DNA of 59,717 bases from Bilamarchaeum sp040758595 (GCA_040758595.1 JBFLVJ010000009.1:1-59717), one strand, 5' to 3'. Numbered from the stretch's first letter, positions 37,533 through 47,150 are shown. Notes: generated from the letters alone by a model not told the origin. Numbers and translations are program-made.

Positions 37533-39053
37533 ATGTCAGAGCACAAACACTGGTCAGAGCGGCTCGCGGAGCGGGTCATCGCAGAGAAGAAAGAGCCGTA
37601 CGTGATAACGAGCGGCATCACCACCTCGGGCCCTGCCCACCTGGGCACCCTGTGCGAGTTCCTGTTCCCGGACGCCATAAGGAAGGAGCTGGAGAAGAAC
37701 GGCAAGAAGGTGACATTCTATTTCCTGGCGGACATCCTGGACGCCTTCGATTCTGTCCCGGCAGCCATGGAGAAGCACTCCAAGGAGCTCGAACCGCACC
37801 TGGGCAAGCCGCTCTGCGACGTGCCTGATCCCACCGGCAAGAGCAAGAGCTTCGGCGACCACTTCCTCGATGAGGTCGTGGAACTGATGGAGCGCTTCGG
37901 CGTCAAGGCCACGGTATTGCGCATGAACGACCTCTACTCCGAAGGCAGGTTCGACGAGTGGGCAAGGTTCTACCTCAAGCACGAGAAGGAGGCAAAGAGG
38001 CACGTGGAGGAGAGCAGCGGCAAGGAAGAGAAGAGAGACTGGTCGCCCATCATGCCCATCTGCGAGAAGTGCGGCAGGATAGCCACCACGAGGGTGGTCT
38101 CCCAAGACGGGGAGAGCTACGAATACGTCTGCGACAAGGACGTCAAGTACACCAAAGGCTGCGGACACCACGGCAAGGCGAAGATAGCCGACCACAGGTA
38201 CAAGATAACCTGGAGGCTCCACTGGCCTGCATGGAAGCAGATATTCCACACTAGCATAGAAGGAGCCGGGATGGACCACCACACGAGGGGCGGCTCGGAG
38301 GACACGTGCGCCGCGATAACCAAGCAGCTCATGAAAGCGGATTATCATATCCCTTTCAAGTACGGCTTCATATTGTTCCAGGGGAAGAAATACTCCAAGT
38401 CCAAGGGCATCGGCATGGGGGTCACCGATTTAGTGGCGCTCGTCCCGCCCGAGATAATCAAGTTCATGCTCCTGAAGCCCGACCTCGAAGAGAATGTAGA
38501 CATCAACCCTACGGCCGAGAGCATGATAAGGACGATGGACAGCTTCCAGCAGGCTGCGGCGCTCGCGGCCAGAGACCACGAAGGCCTCAACCGACACGAA
38601 CGGAAGATGGCGATAGCCTTCGAGCTCTCCGCGGACGGGCTTAAGTGGAAGGTGCCTTTCCTGGACGCGCTATTGTACTACCAGATTTACCACGACTGGA
38701 AAGAGGTAGGGGGGATGACCGGGGATCCGGGAGGCGTCTCTTATCTCAAGCCATACGTCGAGGAATGGATAGCCCGGGATTTCATGCCTGATGATTACCG
38801 CTTCAAGTATCAGCCCGGGAAATCCGAGCCGAGCGCAGAGGTCATCTCGTTCCTCAAGAGCCTTGATGGCGGAATGGACGCGCTCGCTGTGCACAACGCT
38901 GTCTTCGATTGGGCCAAGGCCAACGGAATGGAGCCCAAGGCGCTCTTCGCGGGACTCTACCAGAGCCTCCTGGGGAAAGATAGGGGCCCGAGGCTCGGCA
39001 AGCTCCTGGTCGCGCTAGGCGTGGAGCGGGTGAAGAAGGATTTGGGATTATGA
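37533..39053 (+). CDS. lysS: lysyl-tRNA synthetase, class I
   Basis: The archaeal class I enzyme, 506 residues. HIGH-equivalent TSGPAHLGTL near residue 30, zinc-binding CEKCGRIA...CDKD and GCGHHGKAK cysteines near residues 175-215, and the KMSKS-like KKYSKSKGIG near residue 288. Class I LysRS replaces the class II enzyme in most Euryarchaeota and several other archaea. It overlaps the next gene by 4 nt (ATGA), coupling Lys-tRNA synthesis with the t6A pathway enzyme. Confidence 0.96.
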   Translation: MSEHKHWSERLAERVIAEKKEPYVITSGITTSGPAHLGTLCEFLFPDAIRKELEKNGKKVTFYFLADILDAFDSVPAAMEKHSKELEPHLGKPLCDVPDPTGKSKSFGDHFLDEVVELMERFGVKATVLRMNDLYSEGRFDEWARFYLKHEKEAKRHVEESSGKEEKRDWSPIMPICEKCGRIATTRVVSQDGESYEYVCDKDVKYTKGCGHHGKAKIADHRYKITWRLHWPAWKQIFHTSIEGAGMDHHTRGGSEDTCAAITKQLMKADYHIPFKYGFILFQGKKYSKSKGIGMGVTDLVALVPPEIIKFMLLKPDLEENVDINPTAESMIRTMDSFQQAAALAARDHEGLNRHERKMAIAFELSADGLKWKVPFLDALLYYQIYHDWKEVGGMTGDPGGVSYLKPYVEEWIARDFMPDDYRFKYQPGKSEPSAEVISFLKSLDGGMDALAVHNAVFDWAKANGMEPKALFAGLYQSLLGKDRGPRLGKLLVALGVERVKKDLGL

Positions 39054-39667
39054 CCACGATAAAAATCACAGATACGGATTATGAGAGCGCGGTGGACGTC
39101 GCGCATGCTCTCCTCCAGACCAAAGGGGTTATGGTCTATCCGACAGACACCGTCTATGGCATCGGAGGGGACGCCACTTCTGATGAAGTGGTGGAGAAGA
39201 TACTCAAGATAAAGGGGATAGCTGAGAAACGCCCCCTCTCGGTCATGGTCGCCGATGTGGGCATGATAGATTATTACTGCGAGACCGGCCTCTGGGAGGA
39301 TATGATACTCGGCAGATACCTGCCCGGGCCTTATACGTTCATACTCAAAAGGGACGGACGGAGATACATAGCCGCATCCACGGGCGAGACTCTGGGGGTG
39401 CGCATACCTGATTCGCCTTTCTGCCAGGCGCTCTGCAAGGCGTTCGGCAAGCCGATAATAACGACCAGCGCGAACCCGACCGGCCAGCCGGCACCCACCG
39501 GGATAGAGGGCGTGGATGGCGGGGTGCTGGGTGCTGTGGACCTCGTGATAGATGGCGGCCCGACCAAATACCGCTCGCCATCGCTGGTGGCCGATTTGGT
39601 GGAACGGAAAGTCCTCCGGGAAGGCAGCAGCAAAGAGATAACGCTAGTTGAACTTCCAGAGCGCTAG
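39050..39667 (+). CDS. sua5: L-threonylcarbamoyladenylate synthase (Sua5/YrdC family)
   Basis: Makes threonylcarbamoyl-AMP from threonine, bicarbonate and ATP, the first step of the universal t6A37 modification of ANN-decoding tRNAs. The 205-residue protein is a YrdC domain: GVMVYPTDTVYGIGGDATSD, KIKGIAEKRPLSVMV, PGPYTFILKR and RIPDSPFCQALCKAFGKPIITTSAN with PSLVADL. It is short and lacks the Sua5 C-terminal domain. Starts inside lysS by 4 nt and ends with a 4-nt overlap with the convergent fen gene. Confidence 0.94.
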   Translation: MTTIKITDTDYESAVDVAHALLQTKGVMVYPTDTVYGIGGDATSDEVVEKILKIKGIAEKRPLSVMVADVGMIDYYCETGLWEDMILGRYLPGPYTFILKRDGRRYIAASTGETLGVRIPDSPFCQALCKAFGKPIITTSANPTGQPAPTGIEGVDGGVLGAVDLVIDGGPTKYRSPSLVADLVERKVLREGSSKEITLVELPER

Positions 39668-40701
39668 AACCACTGCTCCAGTTTGCTCTGGGCGGATCTC
39701 TCCTTCATCGTTTTCTGCAGGCCTTCCATGACCCGGCTTATCCGCTCGTCCGAGAAATCGTGCTGCTCCACCAGGAGCTCCTTCACTTTCGCCTCGTCCA
39801 GCATGCGCCATTCCAGCTTCGGCGGGGCCATATAATTCGGCTTCAGGAAGATATCCATCACCTCCCGGGGCTCCACCTCGAACTCATGCTCGTATTTCTC
39901 CTTGACATGGGCCACGATGGCGTCTAGCGAATCGTATTCCTTGACTATCTTGAGGGCGGTCTTGGGGCCCACGCGCTTGACACCCTTGTTGAAATCGGTG
40001 CCGAGCAGCAGGCCGATGATGACCAGCTTCTCCCGATCCAGCCCCAATGAGGCGAGCGTCTCCTTCAGCTCTATGAGCTCGGGCTCGACGAGTATGTATC
40101 TGTCCTGGCGGGGCACTTTCCTCCTGCCGGTTATCGACAGGTTGCGCACCAGCATGGTCGATCCGAACAACAGGGCGTCATAGTCCTGGGAGGCGGTTGC
40201 GTAGGCCAGCCCTTTCTGGACCATCATGGCCGCTTCGGCTTCGCCGTCAGAGGGCGCCTGCACCCAGGGGATCCCCATCCTTGAGAGCAGGTCCTTGCTC
40301 TCGGCCACCATCTCCATGGTGAGCCTTGATGTAGCCTGGGCGAATTTCTTGGCATCCTGGTAGCGCTCCTGCTCCAGGGCCTCTTTCCACATCTTCTCGG
40401 CCTTCTTTTTCGCCTCTGAGCGCTCGGTCTGCACCTCTTCCTTGAGCGGATTGGCCATGCCGTCGAAGACATAGACCGGGCGTATCCCGCTTTCCAGCAG
40501 TTTGCAGTTCCTGTAGAATAGGCCCGAGAGATGGGCGGTGACATTCCCCTTGAAATCCATCAGCGGTGTGCCGTCCTCCTGGCGGATGGAGGCCAGGAAC
40601 TGGTAGAGGATGTTGAAGGCATCTATGGCGACGATTTTGCCTGATAGGGATTGGAGCGAGATTGTCTTCTTCACTGCCAGGTCGCCGAGATCGACACCCA
40701 T
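39664..40701 (-). CDS. fen1: flap endonuclease 1
   Basis: Structure-specific nuclease that removes 5' flaps during Okazaki-fragment maturation, 345 residues. N domain MGVDLGDLAVKKTISLQSLSGKIVAIDAFN with catalytic Asp, PVYVFDGMANPLK, and I domain PWVQAPSDGEAEAAMM...YATASQDYDALLFGS with acidic residues. GLLLGTDFNKGVKRVGPKTALKIV is the helix-hairpin-helix. The C-terminus QSKLEQWF is a PCNA-binding box. Downstream of mbf1 by 4 nt on the same strand. Confidence 0.96.
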   Translation of the reverse strand: MGVDLGDLAVKKTISLQSLSGKIVAIDAFNILYQFLASIRQEDGTPLMDFKGNVTAHLSGLFYRNCKLLESGIRPVYVFDGMANPLKEEVQTERSEAKKKAEKMWKEALEQERYQDAKKFAQATSRLTMEMVAESKDLLSRMGIPWVQAPSDGEAEAAMMVQKGLAYATASQDYDALLFGSTMLVRNLSITGRRKVPRQDRYILVEPELIELKETLASLGLDREKLVIIGLLLGTDFNKGVKRVGPKTALKIVKEYDSLDAIVAHVKEKYEHEFEVEPREVMDIFLKPNYMAPPKLEWRMLDEAKVKELLVEQHDFSDERISRVMEGLQKTMKERSAQSKLEQWF

Positions 40702-40705
40702 CGTT

Positions 40706-41173
40706 TCACTTCTTCTTTTTCTTGGGTTCTATCATGTCGGCGAGCGTGGGCGGCGCGAATCCAGCTTTCCCGGAGACCGAAGGGGCGACGGTCTTCTCGA
40801 CCTTCTCCACGAGCTTTATGTTCAGCTCTTTCTCCAGCTTCCTTGCGACCTCTATGGTCGGCATGAAGCGCCCCTGCTCGATCGCCTTTATGTAGTTCTC
40901 CTTCTCCTTGATTCGCTCGGCGACGACCGATGTCGGAATGCCTGCCTTCTCCCTCGCCGCGCGGATGATCTTCCCGTAACCCTCGATTATCTCTTCCCCG
41001 CCGCCGACAGTCATGGGCGGCGGCTTGGCCTCTACCGAGCCTTCATCGTCGAACCGATGGAGTATCTTGCCGCTGCGCATGCACCTTCCGCAGGCGAGCA
41101 TACGGGCGCCCTCTATCATGATCTGGGCGCGCACCGGGCCTTTGCCGCAAATGTCACAGTAGAGCTCCGACAT
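40706..41173 (-). CDS. mbf1: multiprotein bridging factor 1 homologue
   Basis: A 155-residue archaeal MBF1: an N-terminal zinc ribbon (YCDICGKGPV...LACGRCMRSG) and a C-terminal Cro/C1-type helix-turn-helix (IIRAAREKAGIPTSVVAERIKEKENYIKAIEQGRFMPTIEVARKLEKELNI). Archaeal MBF1 associates with ribosomes or transcription; the eukaryotic form bridges TBP and activators. The end is lysine-rich. An alternative start two codons upstream exists. It precedes fen1, a neighbour pair possibly co-transcribed. Confidence 0.93.
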   Translation of the reverse strand: MSELYCDICGKGPVRAQIMIEGARMLACGRCMRSGKILHRFDDEGSVEAKPPPMTVGGGEEIIEGYGKIIRAAREKAGIPTSVVAERIKEKENYIKAIEQGRFMPTIEVARKLEKELNIKLVEKVEKTVAPSVSGKAGFAPPTLADMIEPKKKKK

Positions 41174-41227
41174 GAGCATCTTTATCTCGACATAGCTATA
41201 AAAACACCTAACCCCCTATGCTAAGCC

Positions 41228-42580
41228 ATGATACCACTTTTGCTCATCGTAGCGACAGCTGTCTTGCTTTTCTACCTCATAGTCTTCCAGGCGGATATCC
41301 CCGGCCTGTGGAAGTTCATCCTGATCTTCGCAGAGATGGCAATAGTCAGCCAGCTCCTCATCCGCAGATACAACATGCCCAGCGAACTGGGTCTCGTGCT
41401 CGTCAAGAGCAAGAGGGGGGTGGAGGCCATAGACCGGCTCGCGAAGAACGAGGCGATATTCAATTTCATGGCTGATGCGGGCGTGGTCCTCTCCTATGGG
41501 CTCCTGAGCCTTAAGCTCATGAGGAAGAATGTGAGCCTCCCCACATTCCTGGCCGGAATGGGAGCGCTGGCGGTCGTATCGCTCTTCGTGGCCCCGGTCG
41601 CGCTCGGTTTCCTGCTCTATGTGGCCGGGATCGGCGCGGCATCCAAATCGACCGGATTGGGCGGTGGCATGGAATACTCCCTTTTCATCGGGGGGCTGCT
41701 CCTGCTCGGAGGGCTCTTCCTGCTCATACTCTTCGGGATAGTCTATTACGGGCTCGTCATCTTCAAGGCTCTCGTGACCACGATATTCTTCGGGACCGAT
41801 GCGATAGCCAATACAAGCCCTGGCGGGGATCTGCTCCTGCCCGGAGTCAACCTGCCTTTCGTGGAGGGCATCGTGGCGCTGGCGATAGTTCTGATAGTTC
41901 ACGAGGGCGCCCACGCGGTCCTGACAAGGATAGCTAAGGTGAAGCTGCTCTCATCAGGCATAGTGCTTTTCGGGATAATACCGGTGGGCGCTTTCATAGA
42001 GCCGGACGAAGAACGGCTGATGAAAACCGAGAAAGTGAGGCAGACGCGGGTGCTGGTGGCAGGGCCGACGGGCAACATGATGGCTGCCATAGGGCTGTTC
42101 GCCGTATTCGTCGTGTTCTTCTTCGCGACATCAGGCTCCAGGGACAATGCCCTCCTGATAACTTCAGGCATGCCGCAGGGGACCCTGGTGTATGAGATAG
42201 CTGGCCAGCCGGTAGGCGACATAGATTTCTCTGATTATTCGCTCCCTGCGAACGATAACGTCACCATGGCCACCAACAAGGGGACCATCTACAGGGAGAC
42301 GGATGGACAGGGCAAGCTCGGAATAGAGTTCTACATCCTCTCCAAGGATTCGTTCTTCACCAGGTACAGCGACCCCATCCTCCAGTTCATCCACGTGGTG
42401 CTGGGCCTGGCGATAGCGCTCAACTTCATAGTCGGCACGGTCAACATCCTCCCCATCCCGCTGTTCGACGGCTACAGGATAGTGGATGTGAACGTCAAGA
42501 ACAAGACGATAGTGAAGGCTTTGAGCTACACTGCCCTGGCCTTCTTCATACTTAACTTCCTGCCACGCCTCTTCCAGTAG
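41228..42580 (+). CDS. site-2 protease family membrane metalloprotease (M50)
   Basis: A 450-residue polytopic protein. The zinc motif HEGAH is in VLIVHEGAHAVLTRIAKVK near residue 222 inside a membrane helix, and the third ligand is the Asp in NILPIPLFDGYRIV near residue 413. A PDZ-like region lies between (TSGMPQGTLVYEIAGQPVGDI). Site-2 proteases cut membrane-bound regulators within the bilayer. Several extra N-terminal helices are present (LLLIVATAVLLFYLIVFQAD and others). Its substrate is not evident from neighbours. Confidence 0.93.
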   Translation: MIPLLLIVATAVLLFYLIVFQADIPGLWKFILIFAEMAIVSQLLIRRYNMPSELGLVLVKSKRGVEAIDRLAKNEAIFNFMADAGVVLSYGLLSLKLMRKNVSLPTFLAGMGALAVVSLFVAPVALGFLLYVAGIGAASKSTGLGGGMEYSLFIGGLLLLGGLFLLILFGIVYYGLVIFKALVTTIFFGTDAIANTSPGGDLLLPGVNLPFVEGIVALAIVLIVHEGAHAVLTRIAKVKLLSSGIVLFGIIPVGAFIEPDEERLMKTEKVRQTRVLVAGPTGNMMAAIGLFAVFVVFFFATSGSRDNALLITSGMPQGTLVYEIAGQPVGDIDFSDYSLPANDNVTMATNKGTIYRETDGQGKLGIEFYILSKDSFFTRYSDPILQFIHVVLGLAIALNFIVGTVNILPIPLFDGYRIVDVNVKNKTIVKALSYTALAFFILNFLPRLFQ

Positions 42581-42660
42581 AGATCTTAGATGGGCTTCTG
42601 GTACGCCGTCATGGCTTTTTGCTCCAGCCATCATTATGCCGTCGCTGGCTTCGTTCCGGC

Positions 42661-44505
42661 TCAGGCCGCTCCGGCGGCTCTTTTCGATGCCCTTCTTCTG
42701 GAACGTTTCCTGGACGGAAAAGGAGCGAGCAATTCTTCCAGGTGGGATCTGTCTTTCTTCTTTGATTTCCGCTTTTTCTCTTTGGCAGCCGGGTGAGTAG
42801 CCTTGCGGACCCCGGATGGGTTCTGGACAGATATCTTTCCAGGCTTTGGCCTTGGAGCGGTTTTTTCCTTTCTCGGTCTGCGCTTGGTTTCCAGAGAAAC
42901 CGGTTCCGAAACATAGGTTGTCGGTTTCGGTGCCTTCGCTTTTCTTCCTGCCTTCCGGAGCGGTTCCGAAACGGGTTTTTGGCTTGCCATGAACGGTTTT
43001 TTCGAGCGTGGATTAGGGTTAGGACGGGTTTTCGCTTTGGGGAGCGGCTCCACATCCTTGGCGCCCTTCTTGGAGTTTTTCGCGATCTGTCCGGGGTCCT
43101 TCGCAGGGACGGATTTTGGCCGGGATTTCTTCGGTTTCTTGTTTTTTGCCCGTTTGCGCTGCCGCTCCTCGCAAGATTTCCGGGGCGTTGTGAGGAGGCC
43201 CGGGGGCTCGCTAGCAGGAATCCGTTTTGGAGCGTCTGGAGGGCGTCCATCCTGTCTTATAGGTCCGGCGCGGAGCGAGGATTGCTCCGGAAGACGGTCG
43301 ATGTGTCGGGAAGCGGAGGTTCTCCTACGAGGCTTGCGGTCCGGTTTTTTCTGCGGAGCTGGTGCCTGTTTTGGAGGAGAGGCCCCGGTATCCTCGCCGG
43401 GCTGGACGGGCTTGGCAGACGCCTTGGCAGGTCCATGCGGTTCCGCAGGCAGCCGATCGTAAGATACGAAAGTGAATCTGCCGCAGGTTTCGGCCTCCAG
43501 CCTCCCGCCTTCCTTCTTGAGAGGGACCGTGCTCCAGCCCGGGACATACCTGCCGTCTTCTTTCTTGTAGTTCAGGGCGTCCTCGAGCTTTCCGTCGAAC
43601 ACCTTCACGAAGAGATAGGGAATGCGAGAGGGAGAGCCGTCCATGGGAAGATGGATATCAACCCGGGGAGTCGGGAAGACGATGCCGACATTGGTGAATG
43701 CTGACTGGGGCTGAGGAGCGATCATGGTTGGCACGAATTGGGGCGCTTTGAATCCTGTCTCGGGCGAAGCGAACTCCGCGAGCGTGGAGACCTGCTGGGT
43801 GTTGATGTCGAAGATGAGTATCTTGGATTCCGGGAGCATCAGCTTCTCGCTCCGGAGGCCGCCGTGGGAGCTGGCCAGGTCATCCTGGGACAGGCCGCCC
43901 GCCATCGCCCCCCTCGCCTTGTCCGTGACGCTTATGTAGCCCTCCCCGAGCTCGGAAATCCTCTTCGGGTCCTTGTCGTAGTCCACCTGCCGGACCGAGA
44001 AGAAACGGTTGTCCTTGCCCACTTCCACCTCGGATGCGTTGAGGAACGCCACCTCGCCGTCTTTGCCTGCCGCTATCGGGATGCCGCCTGCGCCTGCGAA
44101 GAAATGGATGCCGCCCCTGCTGGAGCGCGCATGCTCCACCGCGATCTCCCTCATGGCGGATGCGCTCTCACCGAACGCGGAGAAATCCGCTTTGGCCACC
44201 TTGTCCGGCTCGCCCTTGACCATGCAGCGGTCGCCTATCATCACCGCCACGATCTCCTTGCCTTCCATGCTCTCGTATTTGAGCTTCGCGACCCCGCCCC
44301 CGTATTTGGAGATTATCCTGTCCAGGGCCTGCTCGAACTTCGTGCCTTGCGGGACGAACGCATGGAAAAGGCGGCCTTCGATCTCCACCCCTGCGAGCTC
44401 TTTCCCGAACATCCTTGCGAAAGGCGAGAGCAGACGGAGGCCGGCAGGGCAGGAGCTGGTGAAACGGCGATTATCATGGATGTCCCTCTGCCTCAGTCCC
44501 GCCAT
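42661..44505 (-). CDS. uncharacterised protein with long lysine/proline-rich C-terminal region
   Basis: A 614-residue protein. Residues 1-345 appear globular with mixed strands and helices (MFGKELAGVEIEGRLFHAFV, then GGGVAKLKYESMEGKEIVAV and RFFSVRQVDYDKDPKRISEL); I do not recognise the fold. Residues 360-614 are an extremely basic, low-complexity region (KKRKSKKKDRSHLEELLAPF, SRKRSRRRASKR near the end) resembling a histone- or mucin-like tail. Start ATG 44505 fits TTAAAAATT near 44540 for a leaderless mRNA. It stands between the M50 protease (convergent) and thrS. Confidence 0.75.
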   Translation of the reverse strand: MAGLRQRDIHDNRRFTSSCPAGLRLLSPFARMFGKELAGVEIEGRLFHAFVPQGTKFEQALDRIISKYGGGVAKLKYESMEGKEIVAVMIGDRCMVKGEPDKVAKADFSAFGESASAMREIAVEHARSSRGGIHFFAGAGGIPIAAGKDGEVAFLNASEVEVGKDNRFFSVRQVDYDKDPKRISELGEGYISVTDKARGAMAGGLSQDDLASSHGGLRSEKLMLPESKILIFDINTQQVSTLAEFASPETGFKAPQFVPTMIAPQPQSAFTNVGIVFPTPRVDIHLPMDGSPSRIPYLFVKVFDGKLEDALNYKKEDGRYVPGWSTVPLKKEGGRLEAETCGRFTFVSYDRLPAEPHGPAKASAKPVQPGEDTGASPPKQAPAPQKKPDRKPRRRTSASRHIDRLPEQSSLRAGPIRQDGRPPDAPKRIPASEPPGLLTTPRKSCEERQRKRAKNKKPKKSRPKSVPAKDPGQIAKNSKKGAKDVEPLPKAKTRPNPNPRSKKPFMASQKPVSEPLRKAGRKAKAPKPTTYVSEPVSLETKRRPRKEKTAPRPKPGKISVQNPSGVRKATHPAAKEKKRKSKKKDRSHLEELLAPFPSRKRSRRRASKRAAGAA

Positions 44506-44569
44506 AGTTTGGGGGATTCGCGCCCACAATTTTTAAGGGTTGCACCAAGTTCCGCAGGCTTTTCCTATG

Positions 44570-44660
44570 CGGTTCCGGGTTCAGTGTTACGGGTTTTGCG
44601 GAACGGGAGACTGGAAACTGGAGGCCGAAGACAGGAAACCCGAAACCCGAGACTGGAGAG
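44570..44660. repeat. dispersed GGGTTTCGGG-type repeat after thrS
   Basis: GGTTCCGGGTTCAGTGTTACGGG, then ACTGGAAACTGGAGG and ACCCGAAACCCGAGAC. Both senses are present. Confidence 0.7.
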
Positions 44661-44677
44661 CGCCGGAGCCGCGCCGT

Positions 44678-44700
44678 TATCTCCTGAGCAATCGCTCAGA
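44678..44700 (-). terminator. hairpin at the thrS stop codon
   Basis: CTGAGC-GATT-GCTCAG on the minus strand overlaps the TGA stop of thrS. Like the S-layer hairpin it contains the stop codon, though no clear T-tract follows. Confidence 0.45.
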
Positions 44701-46570
44701 TTATCGGTCTCTTGGAAAGCTCTGCGGGGAGGGAAAGCCGCTCGAACGGCATCCCTTCGTTGGCCTTCTCCACCAGCGCGGCCAGCGCATCAGGAGACAG
44801 GTCCTTCTTCTCGTCCGTGGCCCGGATGTTCACTGAAAGCATGCCGGACTCCATCTCCTTGTCCCCGATGACAGCGATGTATGGCGCCCAGGATCTCTGC
44901 GCGTCCCTTATCTTCTTGCCCAGCGGCTCGTCGCGGTCGTCTATGTCGGCCCGCACGCGCTTGGTCTTGAGCCCGGCGAGGACCTCCATCGCGCGCTCCC
45001 GGTGCTTGTCGCCCACAGGCACGATGCGCACCTGGGTCGGCGACAGCCAGACCGGCAGCATCGCCTTCCTTCCCTTGGCCATCTTCATCGCCTCGGTCTC
45101 GAGCAGGGCGTATATCACCCGCTCCAGGCTGCCGCTGATGGACGCGTGCAGGATGAACGGCCTTTTCTTCGCTCCGTCGGCATCCACGAAGTTGATGTCG
45201 TAGGTGTCCGCGTTCTCCACATCTATCTGGACGGTCGTGAGGGCGCTCGCCTTGTCCATGGCGTCCACGAAGTTGAACTCGAATTTCGTTATGAAATAAG
45301 CATAGCGCTCCTTGAACATCTCCACCAGTATGGGCTTGCCGCCCCGCCTGGCCATGCCGAGATACCAATCCTTGTTCTCGTTGAAGAAGTCCTCCTGTAT
45401 CCTGAATGCCACCTCGGTCTCCAGCCCCATGAGCTTGTTCCACTCGAGGCCCATGTCGTACTGCTTCTCGAACTGCTCTTTCGCGGTCGCGATGTCCGCA
45501 GCGAACGTGTGCATATCCGGCATGGTGAACGCGCGGAGCCTCTTCAGGCCTGCCAGCTCGCCGGACTGCTCCCTCCTGAAGCTGTACCTGGTCAGCTCGA
45601 ACATCTTGAGCGGAAGGTGCTTGTGCGACATCACCATGTCATGGGCGATCAGGAACTGGCCGAAGCACGCGGCGAATCTGAGGAACAGCCTCTTGTCCTC
45701 GCTGAGCACGACATACTGCCTGGCCGGGAAGCGGTCCAGGTATTTCTTGAGGGTGGGATGCTCGAAATCATACATGATGGGCGTCTCCACCTCGAGCGCC
45801 CCGTCATCCACGCACCAGTCCGTGACCAGCCGCTCCAGTATCTTCTTCATGAGCCTGCCGTTGGGGAGCAGCCTGAAATTCCCGGAGTCCGAGCCGGGCT
45901 CGTAGTCGATGAGGGAGTGCTCCTTCATCATCTTTATGTGCGGGGGCTCCTTCTCGTACGCCCGGACCTTCTTGGTCTCGTAGGTCGCGAGCTTCTTGAG
46001 GCCGGTCCATCCCTTGTAATCGAACTTCTCGGTCTCGTGGAGCTTGCCCTCGAGGTCCATGATGTAGAACCTGCTCTTGAGCGCGTTCTCCTGCTGGAGG
46101 CTCTTGGAGACCTCCTCCACCTCGCCGGGTTTCGGGGAGAGCTTGGATGCGCCCGCGCCGTGGAGCTCGCGCGAGAGCTCTGAGAGCGGGTGGCCCTTGC
46201 ATTTCAATGTGTATCCCTTGTACCATCCGAAAGGGGAGTGGGCGGCCGCGTAGCCCTTCTGCTTGAGCAGCTCCTCCGCCTTGATGATGACGTTCTTCGC
46301 CACCGACGGTTTCGAGGGTTTCGAGGTGAGATGGACCAAGGGGTAGATGAGTATGTTCTTGGTCTTGACCTGGCCGGATATTATCTCGGTCTCCTCCACC
46401 AGCCTCTGGGCCATCACGTCCTCTTCGTCGCCATCCTCGACCGCGGTGAATACGACCAGCACTTCCTCGAAGCGCTCGGGCTCCTGGCTCTTGATGGCCT
46501 CTGCGTCCTTGATGGCCTTCTTCTTCGGCTCTACCTCTATGTAATCAGCATGGACTGCTAGCAGTTTCAT
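44696..46570 (-). CDS. thrS: threonyl-tRNA synthetase (archaeal type)
   Basis: Class II synthetase of 624 residues. The N-terminal about 145 residues (MKLLAVHADYIEVEPKKKAI, PLVHLTSKPSKPSVAKNVI, YAAAHSPFGWYKGYTLKCKGHPLSEL) are the archaeal D-aminoacyl-tRNA-deacylase-like editing domain that clears Ser-tRNA-Thr. The catalytic core follows with MSHKHLPLKMFELTRYSFRREQSGE and HASISGSLERVIYALLE, then the anticodon-binding domain (LPVWLSPTQVRIVPVGDKH). The cognate tRNA-Thr is the interrupted gene at 5578. Confidence 0.96.
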   Translation of the reverse strand: MKLLAVHADYIEVEPKKKAIKDAEAIKSQEPERFEEVLVVFTAVEDGDEEDVMAQRLVEETEIISGQVKTKNILIYPLVHLTSKPSKPSVAKNVIIKAEELLKQKGYAAAHSPFGWYKGYTLKCKGHPLSELSRELHGAGASKLSPKPGEVEEVSKSLQQENALKSRFYIMDLEGKLHETEKFDYKGWTGLKKLATYETKKVRAYEKEPPHIKMMKEHSLIDYEPGSDSGNFRLLPNGRLMKKILERLVTDWCVDDGALEVETPIMYDFEHPTLKKYLDRFPARQYVVLSEDKRLFLRFAACFGQFLIAHDMVMSHKHLPLKMFELTRYSFRREQSGELAGLKRLRAFTMPDMHTFAADIATAKEQFEKQYDMGLEWNKLMGLETEVAFRIQEDFFNENKDWYLGMARRGGKPILVEMFKERYAYFITKFEFNFVDAMDKASALTTVQIDVENADTYDINFVDADGAKKRPFILHASISGSLERVIYALLETEAMKMAKGRKAMLPVWLSPTQVRIVPVGDKHRERAMEVLAGLKTKRVRADIDDRDEPLGKKIRDAQRSWAPYIAVIGDKEMESGMLSVNIRATDEKKDLSPDALAALVEKANEGMPFERLSLPAELSKRPII

Positions 46571-46634
46571 GGCTGGTTATGTCATGAAAATCAGTTTAAA
46601 ATGTTTGTATCTCCGGGGCCGGGCGGGTATGGAA

Positions 46635-47150
46635 TCAGTCCGCCTTCTGAGGCCGGGTTTTGATAAGCGAGAACACCTTGTGGTCCTTGAAGACCTTGAC
46701 GTAGTTCTTTATGAAGGTCAAAAACAGCACCGGGCGCTCTATCACCAGCCGCTCCGCCCGCCTCCGTGTCTGGAAGCCTAGCCGGAGCAGCATCATCTCG
46801 TCCTGCTTGTTGGTGTTGCCGAGCGAGACCACGCCCTTATCGTCTATGCTGCCGACAGCGTCGAACATACCCGCCAGATAGTTGGCAGCGTACTCGTTGA
46901 GGTATTTGAAGCGCTCCAGCTGCTCCTTCTCCACTTCCTGGAAGAATTTGCGGTATGCGCTGTGATAGAAATAGACCTTGTCCTCCTCTGTGAGTATCTT
47001 GTCTGACGTCGCCAGCTCCTTGTCGAGCGCCTCCTTGACGAATATCTCCAGGACCTCCTTAGAGCCGCGGACGCCTATCCCTTCCATGCACCTGGCCTTT
47101 CTCCAGAGACCAATCACGTATGAGAGCTCGGGCGTCAGTTTCAGCTTCAT
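46635..47150 (-). CDS. free-standing LAGLIDADG-like protein, probably inactive
   Basis: A 171-residue protein with two LAGLIDADG-type helices: LSYVIGLWRKARC near residue 8 and NYLAGMFDAVGSIDDKG near residue 90, the latter followed by a beta segment as in homing endonucleases. In both the last acidic residue that binds metal is replaced (Lys/Ala in the first; FDAVG in place of IDADG in the second). So DNA cleavage is unlikely and it may be a domesticated DNA- or RNA-binding protein. It is intact and not inside an intron or intein. It is 20-odd nt upstream of thrS-distal repeats and follows the 47176 gene on the same strand. Confidence 0.75.
   Translation of the reverse strand: MKLKLTPELSYVIGLWRKARCMEGIGVRGSKEVLEIFVKEALDKELATSDKILTEEDKVYFYHSAYRKFFQEVEKEQLERFKYLNEYAANYLAGMFDAVGSIDDKGVVSLGNTNKQDEMMLLRLGFQTRRRAERLVIERPVLFLTFIKNYVKVFKDHKVFSLIKTRPQKAD

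Noticed and set aside
42793..43704. Long plus-strand open frame opposite the basic C-terminal region of the 42661 gene
   Set aside because: It mirrors Lys/Arg-rich coding sequence on the other strand; no promoter or recognisable domain.
45002..46183. Long plus-strand open frame inside thrS
   Set aside because: Antisense shadow; thrS is unambiguous.
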